In this document: one piece after another, positions 52,365-62,092 of the stretch
Layout of the letters: every line of letters starts with the position of its first letter
Position numbering within the stretch: the stretch's first letter is position 1
Assembly: GCA_002381805.1 (NCBI GenBank)
Contig: DFXZ01000013.1
Span: 1 to 64,000 of the forward strand
Origin: Bdellovibrio sp. UBA4095
GTDB lineage: Bacteria; Bdellovibrionota; Bdellovibrionia; Bdellovibrionales; Bdellovibrionaceae
DNA length: 64,000 nt
Direction: 5' to 3'
Notes under the pieces: generated by a model
Database searches by the model: none
The model's input: only the letters and a program-made list of their open reading frames with translations
What the model was told of the DNA's origin: nothing
Program-made: the position numbers and the translations under genes

Positions 52365-53378
52365 ATGATTAATGAGTTTCAGTGGCCAGTCTTGGAAAAC
52401 TTTATTCTGAAGTCGATAAAAATCGAGAGTCAGAATCTTAGAGGCAACCCTTGGAAAGATTCTTCAACCCGCCACAATCCCATTCTGGTCCCTCTGGTGC
52501 ATTTAGAAAAGCCTCAGCAAAAGCTCCCCCTTGTTGTTGTCTTGTCGGGTTTTGGAGGAAATGGACCAAAATACCTAGCGGATAAAGGCTTTGAACAGAA
52601 CTTCGTGCAGCAACTCGATTCCTGCGTCAGCCATCGCAAAGCGCCTGAGTGTTTCTATCTTTTCGTCGATGCCTGGACCTTCTGGGGCGGGAGTCAGTTC
52701 ATTAACTCTAAGGGGATGGGGGCTTATCAGGATTATATTGTCGAAGAGCTTTTGCCGACCCTTCTGACAAATTTGCCAGTGGATCCGGAGCGAGTCTGTG
52801 TGACAGGAGTGTCTTCCGGAGGATACGGGGCCTTGCACTTGGGAAGTGCCTTTCCGGAGCTTTTTCCTTATGTTGCGGCCATGGCACCGGATTCCTACTT
52901 TGAAACTTGCTATCTAGGGGACGTATACACCTCTGTTCCCTTTATTACGAAGCACAAAGGCATAAAAGGACTGATCGATCAGCACCGACAAGGAAAGATC
53001 GCTTCACGCAAAGAAGGATTCCCTGTGCTGAATACGATTTGTATGGCTCTGTGTTATTCGCCGAAAGGGGAAAATGATTTTGATTTGCCCATCGATCTTT
53101 CTACAGGGGAGCTGCGCGAAGGAGTGTGGAAGAAGTGGAAGAACCATGACCCGGTTGAGTTCTTGAAAGAGCGAAAGAGCAGCACAAAAAAGTGGCAGAA
53201 AGCTTATTTAGAGGTCGGAACGCGCGATAATTTCAATTTATTCTTCGGCGCTCGCCAAATTGCCGAGATCTTGAATAAATCATCGGTTGCGCTTGATTAT
53301 GGCGAATTTGATGGCACTCATTTCGATTTTCATGAGCGAAGACCTGAATTATGGGCTTGGCTGCTGCAGGAGTGGTAA
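52365..53378 (+). CDS. alpha/beta-hydrolase esterase (esterase D-like)
   Basis: A 337-residue soluble enzyme. The nucleophile elbow GVSSGGYG is at about residues 148-155, the catalytic Asp probably in GTRDNF (around 287), and His in DGTHFDFH near 315. VVLSGFGGNG gives the oxyanion loop. The fold matches the esterase D / feruloyl-esterase group hydrolysing acyl esters. There is no signal peptide. GGAGG lies upstream of the ATG. The substrate is unknown. Confidence 0.85.
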   Translation: MINEFQWPVLENFILKSIKIESQNLRGNPWKDSSTRHNPILVPLVHLEKPQQKLPLVVVLSGFGGNGPKYLADKGFEQNFVQQLDSCVSHRKAPECFYLFVDAWTFWGGSQFINSKGMGAYQDYIVEELLPTLLTNLPVDPERVCVTGVSSGGYGALHLGSAFPELFPYVAAMAPDSYFETCYLGDVYTSVPFITKHKGIKGLIDQHRQGKIASRKEGFPVLNTICMALCYSPKGENDFDLPIDLSTGELREGVWKKWKNHDPVEFLKERKSSTKKWQKAYLEVGTRDNFNLFFGARQIAEILNKSSVALDYGEFDGTHFDFHERRPELWAWLLQEW

Positions 53379-53476
53379 AAACCGCTTGATTATGCCTCGC
53401 GCAAAGGCGTTGGAAACATTGAGCTTTCATTACATTTTCATTAAGATGGGCCGTTTTTCAACGAAAGGTAGAGCTC

Positions 53477-55735
53477 ATGGCTTCTAAAATCGAAACGACT
53501 CCAGAAATGGTCCAAAACGTATACAAGAAAACGACCGAAAGACTTCAGGTCATTCGTACTCGTTTGAATCGCCCTTTGACGTTGGCAGAGAAAATTCTGT
53601 TCGGTCACTTGGATGACCCTCAAAATCAAGATCTTGTTCGTGGTGAAAGCTTTTTACTTCTCAGACCAGACCGCGTGGCTATGCAAGATGCAACAGCGCA
53701 AATGGCTTTGCTTCAGTTCATGTTGGCTGGCAAGCCTGAAGCCGCAGTTCCTTCGACAGTTCACTGTGATCACTTGATCCAAGCTTACAAAGGTAAAGAT
53801 CAAGATATGACGGCAGCAACCGTTTCTAACAAAGAAGTTTACGACTTCTTGGCAACGGCTTCTTCTCGCTACAATATCGGCTTCTGGCATCCAGGCGCCG
53901 GCATCATTCACCAAGTTATTCTTGAAAATTACGCCTTTCCCGGTGGCTTGATGATCGGAACGGATTCTCACACTCCAAATGCGGGTGGCCTTGGTATGTG
54001 TGCTGTGGGTGTCGGTGGATCTGATGCTTCTGACGTCATGGTCGGCCTTCCTTGGGAAGTGAAAAATCCGAAATTGATCGGTGTTCATCTTAAAGGAAAA
54101 CTTTCTGGTTGGGCTTCCGCTAAAGACGTGATCTTGAAGCTTTGCGGAATGCTAACTGTAAAAGGTGGAACAGATAAAATTGTTGAGTACTTTGGTGAAG
54201 GTACGAGCTCAATTTCTTGTACTGGTAAAGCGACCATCACGAATATGGGCGCTGAACTAGGTGCGACTTGTTCGGTTTTCCCTTTTGATGACCGTATGGG
54301 TGGCTACCTGAAATCAACTGGCCGCGATGAACTAGCTAAAATCGCAGATGCTCATAAAGAGCTACTTTCTGCAGATGCTGATGTCGTAGCCAATCCTGGT
54401 AAATACTTCGACGAAGTTTACGAAATCGATCTTTCAACTCTTGAGCCGCACCTTGTCGGTCCGCACTCTCCAGACATTGCTCGTCCCTTGTCTGCGATTA
54501 AAAAAGAAGCGGAAGAAAAAGGTTACACTACGAAGCTTTCTTCGGCGCTCATCGGATCTTGCACTAACTCTTCATACGAAGACATCGGACGTGCGGCTTT
54601 CGTTGCAAAGCAGGCTATGGAGATCGGCGTAAAGATGAACCAGCCGTTCTTGGTTTCACCTGGATCAACTCAGATCCAGAAAACTATCGAACGTGATGGT
54701 CAAATGGCGACATTCAATGAAGTAGGGGCGACAGTTTTGGCGAACGCTTGCGGGCCTTGTATTGGTCAATGGAAGCGTGACGATGTGAAGACGGGCGAAA
54801 AGAACACTATCGTGACTTCGTTTAATCGTAACTTCCGTGGTCGCAACGATGCGAATCCTGAAACACTGGCATTCATTGGTTCTCCAGAGGTTGTCATGGC
54901 TCTTGGTTTGGCGGGACGTTTGGATTTCAACCCTGCAACTGACGAACTTAAAGGTCCGAAAGGTTCTATGAAGCTTGAAGCGCCGGTAGCTCCAGAACTA
55001 CCTGCTCTTGGTTTCATCGCCGATACTGAAGGTTACCAGAAGCCAGCAGGTGCAACAGCACAAGTCGCGGTCAGCCCGACTTCTGATCGTTTACAGTTGT
55101 TGAATGCATTCACAAAATGGGATGGCAAAGACTTTACGGATCAACTTGTTTTGGCGAAAGCGAAAGGCAAGTGTACGACGGATCATATTTCTCCGGGCGG
55201 TAAGTGGTTGAACTATCGTGGTCACTTGGACAATATTTCGAACAATATGTTGTTAGGTGCAGATAATGCATTCACAGGTGAAATCGGTAAAGGTCGCAAC
55301 CTTTTGACTGGCGAGACCCATGAATTTGCACAAGTGGCTCGTCAATATCAAAAAGCTAATCGTGGTTGGGTTATTATCGGTGACGAGAACTACGGCGAAG
55401 GCTCTTCTCGAGAGCATGCAGCGATGTCTCCAAGATTCTTGGGTTGTTCTGCTGTGATCGTGAAATCATTCGCCCGCATTCACGAAACAAACCTAAAGAA
55501 ACAAGGCGTTTTGGCTCTTCATTTCCAAAATCCAAAAGACTACGATAAAATCCAAGAAGAGGACTCTATCAACCTTGTGAACTTGCAAGATCTTGCTCCT
55601 GGTAAGCCAGTGAAAATGCTTGTTAAGCACAAAGATGGTTCATCTGAAGAGATCGAGTTGAAGCACACCTACAACGCAGAACAATTGAAATGGTTCCGCG
55701 CTGGTTCAGCTTTGAATTTGATCCGCGGTCTTTAG
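53477..55735 (+). CDS. acnA: aconitate hydratase (mitochondrial-type)
   Basis: A 752-residue aconitase converting citrate to isocitrate in the TCA cycle. Cys ligands of the [4Fe-4S] cluster are in GSCTNSSYED and NACGPCIGQW. Substrate residues are in TDSHTPNAGGLG, FNRNFRGRND and the C-terminal GSSREHAAM swivel domain. The length and sequence are closest to mitochondrial aconitase rather than AcnB. AAAGGTAG precedes the ATG. A strong terminator follows. Codon use looks more biased than in neighbours, as expected for high expression. Confidence 0.96.
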   Translation: MASKIETTPEMVQNVYKKTTERLQVIRTRLNRPLTLAEKILFGHLDDPQNQDLVRGESFLLLRPDRVAMQDATAQMALLQFMLAGKPEAAVPSTVHCDHLIQAYKGKDQDMTAATVSNKEVYDFLATASSRYNIGFWHPGAGIIHQVILENYAFPGGLMIGTDSHTPNAGGLGMCAVGVGGSDASDVMVGLPWEVKNPKLIGVHLKGKLSGWASAKDVILKLCGMLTVKGGTDKIVEYFGEGTSSISCTGKATITNMGAELGATCSVFPFDDRMGGYLKSTGRDELAKIADAHKELLSADADVVANPGKYFDEVYEIDLSTLEPHLVGPHSPDIARPLSAIKKEAEEKGYTTKLSSALIGSCTNSSYEDIGRAAFVAKQAMEIGVKMNQPFLVSPGSTQIQKTIERDGQMATFNEVGATVLANACGPCIGQWKRDDVKTGEKNTIVTSFNRNFRGRNDANPETLAFIGSPEVVMALGLAGRLDFNPATDELKGPKGSMKLEAPVAPELPALGFIADTEGYQKPAGATAQVAVSPTSDRLQLLNAFTKWDGKDFTDQLVLAKAKGKCTTDHISPGGKWLNYRGHLDNISNNMLLGADNAFTGEIGKGRNLLTGETHEFAQVARQYQKANRGWVIIGDENYGEGSSREHAAMSPRFLGCSAVIVKSFARIHETNLKKQGVLALHFQNPKDYDKIQEEDSINLVNLQDLAPGKPVKMLVKHKDGSSEEIELKHTYNAEQLKWFRAGSALNLIRGL

Positions 55736-55755
55736 ACCAATAGCATTGAAGTTTG

Positions 55756-55787
55756 AAAAGGGACTCCCGCAAGGGGTCCCTTTTTTT
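55756..55787 (+). terminator. Rho-independent terminator after aconitase
   Basis: GGGAC-T-CC-loop-GG-G-GTCCC forms an 8-pair stem (one T-G pair) with flanking A and T runs, ending in seven T. It lies 20 bases after the aconitase stop. Confidence 0.88.
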
Positions 55788-55858
55788 ATTATTTTTAAGC
55801 TGAAGTCTAATCAAAATGATTTTGGTCGTAACCAAATCCAACTTCAAAAAAGAAATTT

Positions 55859-56062
55859 TTAAGCACTTTTAGCAAGCTTTTTGGGAGTGAACCCGGCTCG
55901 CGTTAAGACGACAGGGCAGACGCCATTCTTGCAGCAAAGATGCAGAAACTCTTCGCGGCTCTTGGGCTCATGAGTGTAAACAAGATTAAGAACCTTAACG
56001 ATATCTCCGTTCAATAGCGAACTCTTAGAATCATTCCCTTTAACGTAGTGGACTAAGCTCAT
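55859..56062 (-). CDS. small Cys-rich protein of unknown function
   Basis: A 67-residue protein. HLCCKNGVCPVV carries three Cys in a CCx3C pattern, followed by a basic C-terminus TPKKLAKSA. The start at ATG 56062 is strongly supported by AGGAGG 5 bases upstream; the longer frame is unlikely. The Cys group could bind a metal or iron-sulfur cluster. Neighbours give no hint beyond convergence with aconitase. I do not recognise a family. Confidence 0.68.
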   Translation of the reverse strand: MSLVHYVKGNDSKSSLLNGDIVKVLNLVYTHEPKSREEFLHLCCKNGVCPVVLTRAGFTPKKLAKSA

Positions 56063-56282
56063 GGGAACCTCCTGCTGTCTCCATTTTGAGGCTATTTGGT
56101 GGGCTCTGGCCATAAATTGAGATTAATTCTCAGTAACTGAAAGGCTCTTGAGAAAAGTAGACCTCCTGGACGAGTGCATACTGCAAAATAAATCCATAGT
56201 TTTGAGTCTTAACAGAATTAAAAGCAGACTTTTGCCTAGGAAGGCGCTAAGGACAGGGCATCTTTTAAACAAAGGAAACTCT

Positions 56283-56684
56283 ATGAAATCCCTGATTTTT
56301 GCGGCAGCTTTATTGGTAAGTTCTATTGCGTTTGCTGGACAACGAGTCTTTGATTGCTCGGCAACTCAGCTTTCTAACGATCTTGAATTGCCTGAAGAAA
56401 TGAACATCAATGGCAACCCACGTGTCCTTTTCCTTGATAGCAAAGATCGCTGGTCTTTGAGCGTAGGTGATATCACGTTGGATTCAATGGATGACAGTGC
56501 TCCGGCACTCTGGAAAGAAGAGAGCTCTCAATACGAATTCGTTCGTTACGACTTTTGGGTCGATGCTTCTTACGAGTACGAAGTCCTTATCAGTGTTGAA
56601 GACCACTCTGCGGAAGTTTATTGGTGGGGCCTTGGCGACAGAATCCACGTTGGTAATTTTGCCTGCGAAGTCACTACTAAGTAA
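56283..56684 (+). CDS. small secreted protein of unknown function
   Basis: A 133-residue protein with a signal peptide (about 1-18, cleaved near AFAGQ) and an acidic, beta-rich mature part with two Cys. No motif is recognised. AAAGGAAA precedes ATG 56283; the longer frame from 56148 has no ribosome site and lacks the signal peptide. A strong terminator follows. Confidence 0.78.
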   Translation: MKSLIFAAALLVSSIAFAGQRVFDCSATQLSNDLELPEEMNINGNPRVLFLDSKDRWSLSVGDITLDSMDDSAPALWKEESSQYEFVRYDFWVDASYEYEVLISVEDHSAEVYWWGLGDRIHVGNFACEVTTK

Positions 56685-56710
56685 TCCAGCTATCGATTTT
56701 GAAAATTTCA

Positions 56711-56740
56711 ACGGCTGATACCTGATCAGCCGTTTTTTTT
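56711..56740 (+). terminator. Rho-independent terminator
   Basis: CGGCTGAT-ACCTG-ATCAGCCG is an 8-bp stem with a 5-base loop and eight T after it. It ends the small secreted protein gene. Confidence 0.9.
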
Positions 56741-56759
56741 ATGTTTTGCTTTTTCGACC

Positions 56760-57851
56760 TCAGAAAATATCCGTTTGAAATTCTCTGGTAGGATTGGCCT
56801 CCGGAATTTTGGTGACGTTGAAGTAAATTCGGCCGATTTCTCTGCCGTCGGTTGTTTCAACTAGAATTCGCCAGTCGCCCTCTTGGTAGTTTTGCTTGGT
56901 GGTAAAGCCGCGATAGCCTGATTTGCGGCCACCAGATATAGCCATTGTGATCTGATCCGTGCTGACCCAACCTTTTTTGGGATCTTTATAATACCAGTGC
57001 AGCAGAACAGCATCATTGAATCGAGCAGGGGAGAAAATCTCTGCAAAGAAAAATATTTTGTCGCCAGGCTCTGCAACGAAGTTTTGATCACCTTTGAGCC
57101 AAAACGCCCAGTTAGGCTTTTCGTGGGAAGCTAGATACTGGCCTTCGACCTTTTCGATTTTGTGATAGATGCCCATGCTCTGAATAGAAATGGGTACTGG
57201 TGGAATCCAGCCGACCAAATAGAATACGAAAAATAACGATAAAACGATTGTACCAGGACCGATCAAACCACGCATGAGCACAGCGTTGTTAGAAACTTTC
57301 TTTTGCAGCAGGCGTAAGACTCCGTAAAGAGTTAAACCCGTTAAACCCAGTGCCAATAAAAATGGTACCCAACCGACAAAGCCCAAGATAACGGGCACAA
57401 TCATCGAAAAGAAAGAAAAAATGCAGATGACGTAAAGAGCAATCTTCAGATCGATACGACTTTCGCGAACGCTCTTCATTTCGTTCGCAATCATCAGGCC
57501 CATCAAAAGAACGACGAAGGTGATGGACGAAAAGAGTGATGCGCTTTTAAGGAAAAACAGCGAATAAAGACTTAGTAGGCTTCCCAGGATAAAATGTATT
57601 GCTGGCTGACGAAAGTTCCAAATTTTTTCAAAACGGGGGGATACTTTAAATATTCCTTGTGTGGTCAGAAAATCATAATACAGCAATGAGCCCAGTACGA
57701 AAAGATAGATGAGTTGTTGGCTGATGCCGAAAACGTCGTCGATATCCGATAGAGTCACGATATCGAAAATAAAACCACCCAAGAAGAACCCAACGTCCAC
57801 TTTGGTTTCGTTATGCTCGTAAAAATCCCGTATTCGATCTTTTATCTTCAT
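56760..57851 (-). CDS. DUF2914 membrane protein
   Basis: A 363-residue protein with about seven N-terminal membrane helices (about 20-235) and a C-terminal beta-rich DUF2914 domain (HWYYKDPKKGW...GDWRILVETTDGREIGRIYFNV). DUF2914 is a small binding domain of unknown ligand. ATG 57851 is chosen because AAAGGTGG lies 6 bases upstream; an ATG at 57905 gives a longer, less likely N-terminus. It is followed after the terminator only on the other strand. Confidence 0.83.
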   Translation of the reverse strand: MKIKDRIRDFYEHNETKVDVGFFLGGFIFDIVTLSDIDDVFGISQQLIYLFVLGSLLYYDFLTTQGIFKVSPRFEKIWNFRQPAIHFILGSLLSLYSLFFLKSASLFSSITFVVLLMGLMIANEMKSVRESRIDLKIALYVICIFSFFSMIVPVILGFVGWVPFLLALGLTGLTLYGVLRLLQKKVSNNAVLMRGLIGPGTIVLSLFFVFYLVGWIPPVPISIQSMGIYHKIEKVEGQYLASHEKPNWAFWLKGDQNFVAEPGDKIFFFAEIFSPARFNDAVLLHWYYKDPKKGWVSTDQITMAISGGRKSGYRGFTTKQNYQEGDWRILVETTDGREIGRIYFNVTKIPEANPTREFQTDIF

Positions 57852-57920
57852 AGCGCCACCTTTGTAATTAAACAAAATCGTAGCACCGAGTTCTTCTATG
57901 ATCATCGAAAAAAGTGCTTT

Positions 57921-58724
57921 TTAACGTGTGATCGTTTCGCTTTCCATGTTCTTTGCTTGCAGCTCTCCCGATAGCTGCAGGTGGAATTTTCCAGCTATCT
58001 TTTGCAAAGTATTTTCTTTTTTTAACAAGTTGATCTGCTTCTGAATTCGCGCGAACAATTCAGGAGAGGTCGACTTTTTAGATAGCACCATCCGAAAATC
58101 GACATTTTCTCCAAGTCCCACAACTTCGTGAAGAGGCGATTTATGACGAGCGACCCAAGCTTTGGCGACATCGCGGTTTGCATAGGTGAGTGGATAGATA
58201 TCTTCAGAAGCTTTCTTAAGGCTGAGGTGTAAGTCTTGTTCAGGGATGATTTGGATTTTTCGACCCAGAATGCTGGCAAACTTCTCCAGACTTGTTGAAG
58301 TGGAGGAGGGCGCAAGAACGCCGACTCCGAGTCCAAAAAGTTCATCATAAGTCTTAATCCCAGCAATGTTTTTTTGGAGGCCAAAGAAGCTGTATCCAGT
58401 CGAGAATATTTTGTCGCTGAAGTACGCGTGTCTTTCAATTGTATTGCTTTGAATAAAAGGGCCGGCCGCGTGAACTTGTCCTTCTTCAATTTTTTGAAGA
58501 ACTGTCTTATAGGGGGCGATTATAAATTCACACTCCAAACGCTCTCGTCGGCAAATCTGTTGTATAAGCTCGTAAATCGCACCTTGAATATGGGGTGAGT
58601 GAGAGTCTTTGAAGTAATAGGGTTCAAGTTCATATCCGGCAAACAATAGCTTTTCTTGATGCTGCGATAATGCGGGCAAACTTAAAAGAAATGACAGAGC
58701 AAAACTTATAAATGCTGTTTTCAT
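57921..58724 (-). CDS. periplasmic solute-binding protein (SBP_bac_3-like)
   Basis: A 267-residue exported protein with a signal peptide (about 1-21) and the two-lobe fold of family 3 solute-binding proteins: LEPYYFKDSHSPHIQGAIYELIQQI and VHAAGPFIQSNTIERHAYFSDKIF resemble amino-acid binders. No ABC permease or ATPase is next to it, so it may be a stand-alone sensor or enzyme-like protein. It is transcribed toward the DUF2914 gene. Confidence 0.8.
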   Translation of the reverse strand: MKTAFISFALSFLLSLPALSQHQEKLLFAGYELEPYYFKDSHSPHIQGAIYELIQQICRRERLECEFIIAPYKTVLQKIEEGQVHAAGPFIQSNTIERHAYFSDKIFSTGYSFFGLQKNIAGIKTYDELFGLGVGVLAPSSTSTSLEKFASILGRKIQIIPEQDLHLSLKKASEDIYPLTYANRDVAKAWVARHKSPLHEVVGLGENVDFRMVLSKKSTSPELFARIQKQINLLKKENTLQKIAGKFHLQLSGELQAKNMESETITR

Positions 58725-58810
58725 GGAGTCAGCATAGCGAGCTATGTGGACCGAATCGAAGATTTCCTGACCAAGCGTGCGGACTTACAAGACGTCGCGG
58801 CAGAATTTTG

Positions 58811-59305
58811 TTAATTTAAAAAGTCTTTGAAATATTTTGGTCCAATCATTAACCAAATGTAAAAGGCCATCGTATTAAAAAGGATTGCCCAAAGGAGCCG
58901 ATTGCGACTGACGGGGCTTAGCGGCTTTTCCATAGTGAGCACTCGATACCCCAGAATCATCGAATAGAAATTGCATAATAAGGGAATTAAAATTACCCCA
59001 AGGATGGCGTTCCACATGGCTTTTTTTGCCAAGTTCTGTGAATACGTAAACGCTAGGGATTCATCGGGGCGAATCGTTGGTGCAGACTCGGATTCAATGC
59101 TCTCAAGGAGTTGCGAAGCGCCCAAGAACTCGTGCTCGGGCACCTCTATGATCAATTTGCCAAGAAGTTGGCTGAGATGAGGGGCCACGCCACGGGTCTT
59201 TTCGTCACGAACCTGTGGGTGATACCCTTGTGCTTCTAAAAAGGATTTCAAAACTTGAACTTGAGACAGATCACTGCATTCAGTCAGAAAAACCTTTTTA
59301 GACAT
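58811..59305 (-). CDS. DUF2007-like domain membrane protein
   Basis: A 164-residue protein with an N-terminal DUF2007-like domain (about 1-70: VFLTECSDLSQVQVLKSFLEAQGY and KLIIEVPEHEFLGASQLL) and two membrane helices (about 98-122 and 138-156). DUF2007 has been suggested to act in signalling, without proof. AAGGAG precedes the ATG. It lies 9 bases downstream of the OmpA lipoprotein gene on the same strand. Confidence 0.78.
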   Translation of the reverse strand: MSKKVFLTECSDLSQVQVLKSFLEAQGYHPQVRDEKTRGVAPHLSQLLGKLIIEVPEHEFLGASQLLESIESESAPTIRPDESLAFTYSQNLAKKAMWNAILGVILIPLLCNFYSMILGYRVLTMEKPLSPVSRNRLLWAILFNTMAFYIWLMIGPKYFKDFLN

Positions 59306-59314
59306 TCACTCTCC

Positions 59315-59977
59315 TTAGTTACCGGTGTTTGCCATTTTCTTCGGAACTTTTGTTTCGTCTACGGTGATTTCAATTTCAACGCGACGATTTTTGGCGCGAG
59401 CTTCCTTGGTTTTTTCAGGATCAACAGGGTTGGCAGAGCCCATGCCTACAGCTGTAGCAGTGGTCGCGGGTACTCCACCTGCGATCAACTGTGCGCGAAC
59501 TGCTTCGGCACGTTGTTGCGACAATGGATTGTTAACCATTTTGGATCCCGTGTCGTCGGTGTAACCACGAATTGTCAGGATATTCTCTGGATATTTTTTC
59601 ATGATAGCGGCGAGCTGTTGAATGTTATTTACTGCTTGTGGCTTAAGGGTCGCCTTGCCGGTGTCAAAGAGGATATCACTCTTAAGTTTTGTGATCAGTC
59701 CGTTTTCAGTTCTTTTAGTTTCGGCAATTCGGGCTAATTCTTTTTGCTGCTTGTCCAAGCGATTACCAATCATTCCGCCCAGACCGCCGCCTAAAGCCGC
59801 ACCGATAAGTGCACCTTCATTGCGTTTTCCTGTTTGATGGCCAATGACAGCGCCCAGTACGCCACCCACGGCGGCACCGACTCCTGCGCCTTTGGCGGTA
59901 TTTGGGTTCTCTTGAGTGCTAGCACATCCAGTTGCAATCATGGCGCAAGCCACGCCAGATAAAATAATTCTTTTCAT
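59315..59977 (-). CDS. OmpA-family lipoprotein
   Basis: A 220-residue lipoprotein. Lipobox IATGC at about residue 18, then a glycine-zipper segment (GAGVGAAVGGVLGAVIG and GALIGAALGGGLGGMIG) and a C-terminal OmpA domain (about 95-210) with the peptidoglycan-binding signature GYTDDTGS and LSQQRAEAVRAQL and NRRVEIEI. It resembles YiaD-type proteins that tie the outer membrane to the cell wall. AAGGAG precedes the ATG. Confidence 0.92.
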   Translation of the reverse strand: MKRIILSGVACAMIATGCASTQENPNTAKGAGVGAAVGGVLGAVIGHQTGKRNEGALIGAALGGGLGGMIGNRLDKQQKELARIAETKRTENGLITKLKSDILFDTGKATLKPQAVNNIQQLAAIMKKYPENILTIRGYTDDTGSKMVNNPLSQQRAEAVRAQLIAGGVPATTATAVGMGSANPVDPEKTKEARAKNRRVEIEITVDETKVPKKMANTGN

Positions 59978-60060
59978 AGGTTCAAATCTCCTTAGATTCT
60001 CTATTATTCAGAAAATCCGCACTTGTGTGCAATAGAAGATTTGCAGAACTTGAACTCGAT

Positions 60061-61092
60061 TCAGAATTCTTTCTCGACAGCCTTCCAAAAGGTCTCAGGG
60101 GCCTCGATGAAAGGCAGGTGACCTAGACCAGGAAGTTCGATCAATCGACTTTTTGGAATCATCGCATTTACTTTCCGACCGAGCTGGGGATAATTTCCCA
60201 TTTTTTTCTTCATTTCAGCGGGGGCCCAAGCTTTACCAATGGCGGTGCGGTCCTTTTGCCCAAGAATTAAAACCGTCGGTGTTTTAAGATTTTTAAATTC
60301 GTAGACAACGGGCTGAGTAAAGATCATGTCCGATGTGAGTGCAGAGATCCAGGCCATCAATTCCGCGTCGGGCCCTATCTGCCAACCAACGAGTGGTTCC
60401 AACCATTGTTCGTAACTGGGGCGCCACTGATTATCATAATAATTTTCCAACTGATAAGCTTTAAGTTTTTCCGCAGTATTGGTAAGCTCGCGGAGATAGT
60501 TTTGATCAACTGTCCGGTAAGAGGTCATGGTTTTCCAGTCCTCCAGACCGATTGGATTTACTAGATACAACTTTTCGACTTTCTCGGGGTACATCAGAGC
60601 AAAGCGCGTTGCCAGCATACCTCCCATAGAGTGTCCCCAAAGGGATATCTTTTGAGTCTCAAGAGTATTGAGCAAAGCATAGGTATGAACGGCCAGTTCC
60701 TGGAATGTAAATTGGTAGTGGCGCGGTTTACTGGATTTTCCGAAACCTATTTGATCGGGGATGATGACCCGGTAACCACGGTCGCGCAAAAATTTTGCGA
60801 CCTCTACATAGTAGGCGCCATTGAAATTTTTGCCGTGAAGTAGAACAATTGTTTTCTTGGCGGGGCCCGCGGGCAGAATATCCATGTAGGCCATTCGCAT
60901 ATCCGAATTTTGGGCCCGAAAACTATAGTAAGACACAGGGAATGGGTAGTTGTATCGGGATAACGCAGCATCGTGGCCTTTGCTTGCGGGCGAGTTGATG
61001 GGCGATGGTTCAGGGGTGGTGTTCGCCTTCTTTGATGAAGTCGAACAGCCTAAGGAGGCCAATGTAATGAAGATCAAAATTAAAACATGCAC
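60061..61092 (-). CDS. alpha/beta-hydrolase lipoprotein
   Basis: A 343-residue exported lipoprotein (lipobox LASLGC near residue 16) with an alpha/beta-hydrolase fold: LLHGKNFNG (oxyanion), nucleophile elbow GHSMGGM (about residue 180), and C-terminal His in GLGHLPF. It is related to epoxide hydrolase and esterase groups. The start GTG 61092 is chosen for GGAGG 5 bases upstream; the frame also opens at TTG 61116. It acts in the envelope. Confidence 0.85.
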   Translation of the reverse strand: MHVLILIFITLASLGCSTSSKKANTTPEPSPINSPASKGHDAALSRYNYPFPVSYYSFRAQNSDMRMAYMDILPAGPAKKTIVLLHGKNFNGAYYVEVAKFLRDRGYRVIIPDQIGFGKSSKPRHYQFTFQELAVHTYALLNTLETQKISLWGHSMGGMLATRFALMYPEKVEKLYLVNPIGLEDWKTMTSYRTVDQNYLRELTNTAEKLKAYQLENYYDNQWRPSYEQWLEPLVGWQIGPDAELMAWISALTSDMIFTQPVVYEFKNLKTPTVLILGQKDRTAIGKAWAPAEMKKKMGNYPQLGRKVNAMIPKSRLIELPGLGHLPFIEAPETFWKAVEKEF

Positions 61093-61285
61093 GCAAACCT
61101 CCGAAGTTAAACCCAATCATGCCGAAGATTGGCGGGCACGTCACTTTTTGATCTCGTCATGTTCGCCTCCGTTTTGTAAGAGATCCATAGCAGTGGGCTT
61201 CGACGCAACGGAGCGTTAGGATCGATCCTTGTCCTTTTGAGGTCTTTCATTAAACTTTAGAAGTCCGTCACAGAAAGGGATTTCT

Positions 61286-61996
61286 ATGAATAAAGTGTTC
61301 GCCTGTTTAATTAGTTTAAGTTTTTTAAGTCCTATCGCCTTTGCAGATGACAGAGTCATCATGGTTGCGGCAACGGCAGAAAAGTCCTTGGATCCAAATA
61401 TGATCCGGATGCAGATAGAAATCTGGGCGAAAGCACCCACAGCAAAGCAGGCACAACAGTTGGCGGCGACTCAGTTCAAAGAAGTTAAAAAAGTGTTTCA
61501 GGAATTCAAACTTAAAAACCAAGATATTCAAACTGAGAATTATAATTTGAATCCAGATTATGTGTACGATAATCGCGCTCAACAAAACAAACTTGTAGGC
61601 TTCAGAGCTGTACAAGCGTTAAGCGTCACGCTGCGAAAAGTAGAGGACGCGGGTAAGTTTATCGATGCCATCGTATCTGAAAAACAGGGTAATAATTGGG
61701 GCGTCAACGTTAACAGTATTAATTGGGATTCAGACAAACGGTCTCAAGTCGAAACAGAAGCGTTAGGTGATGCCGTGCGAGAAACTCGAGTTAAAGCCAA
61801 CGAGATCGCCAAAGCTGCCGGTGTCAAAATTAAAAATGTGGCGCGGATCAGTCACGGAGCTCCCGCGCAGCGTCCACCTATGCCATTCCTTAGGGGTGTC
61901 AGCAAAATGGCCATGGCCGAGTCTGTGAGTACGGAAATGGCATCAGGGCAAATAAAAATTCAAGTGGAAGTTTCAGCAGAATATGAAATCAATTAA
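61286..61996 (+). CDS. SIMPL domain (DUF541) periplasmic protein
   Basis: A 236-residue exported protein with a signal peptide (about 1-20) and a SIMPL domain: GRxxA-like start VIMVAATAEKSLDPNMIRM, and the C-terminal YEIN. The family is a beta-sandwich with unclear role, linked to oxidative or envelope stress in other bacteria. AAAGGGA precedes the ATG. It is divergent from the alpha/beta-hydrolase lipoprotein, with a terminator after it. Confidence 0.9.
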   Translation: MNKVFACLISLSFLSPIAFADDRVIMVAATAEKSLDPNMIRMQIEIWAKAPTAKQAQQLAATQFKEVKKVFQEFKLKNQDIQTENYNLNPDYVYDNRAQQNKLVGFRAVQALSVTLRKVEDAGKFIDAIVSEKQGNNWGVNVNSINWDSDKRSQVETEALGDAVRETRVKANEIAKAAGVKIKNVARISHGAPAQRPPMPFLRGVSKMAMAESVSTEMASGQIKIQVEVSAEYEIN

Positions 61997-62023
61997 GAAC
62001 TGGATTCTTCAATTGTAGGACGT

Positions 62024-62060
62024 AAAAAAACCTCTTCAACTTAAAGTGAAGAGGTTTTTT
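62024..62060. terminator. bidirectional Rho-independent terminator
   Basis: AAAAAAACCTCTTCA-loop-TGAAGAGGTTTTTT is a symmetric 8-bp stem with A and T runs on either side. It lies between the convergent SIMPL and GyrI-like genes and can serve both. Confidence 0.9.
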
Positions 62061-62092
62061 GATAAGTAGAGTGATGACTTCAGAACCGTTTA

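Noticed and set aside
56148..56282. N-terminal extension of the small secreted protein
   Set aside because: The extension has no ribosome site, and a normal signal peptide begins at ATG 56283 with AAAGGAAA upstream.
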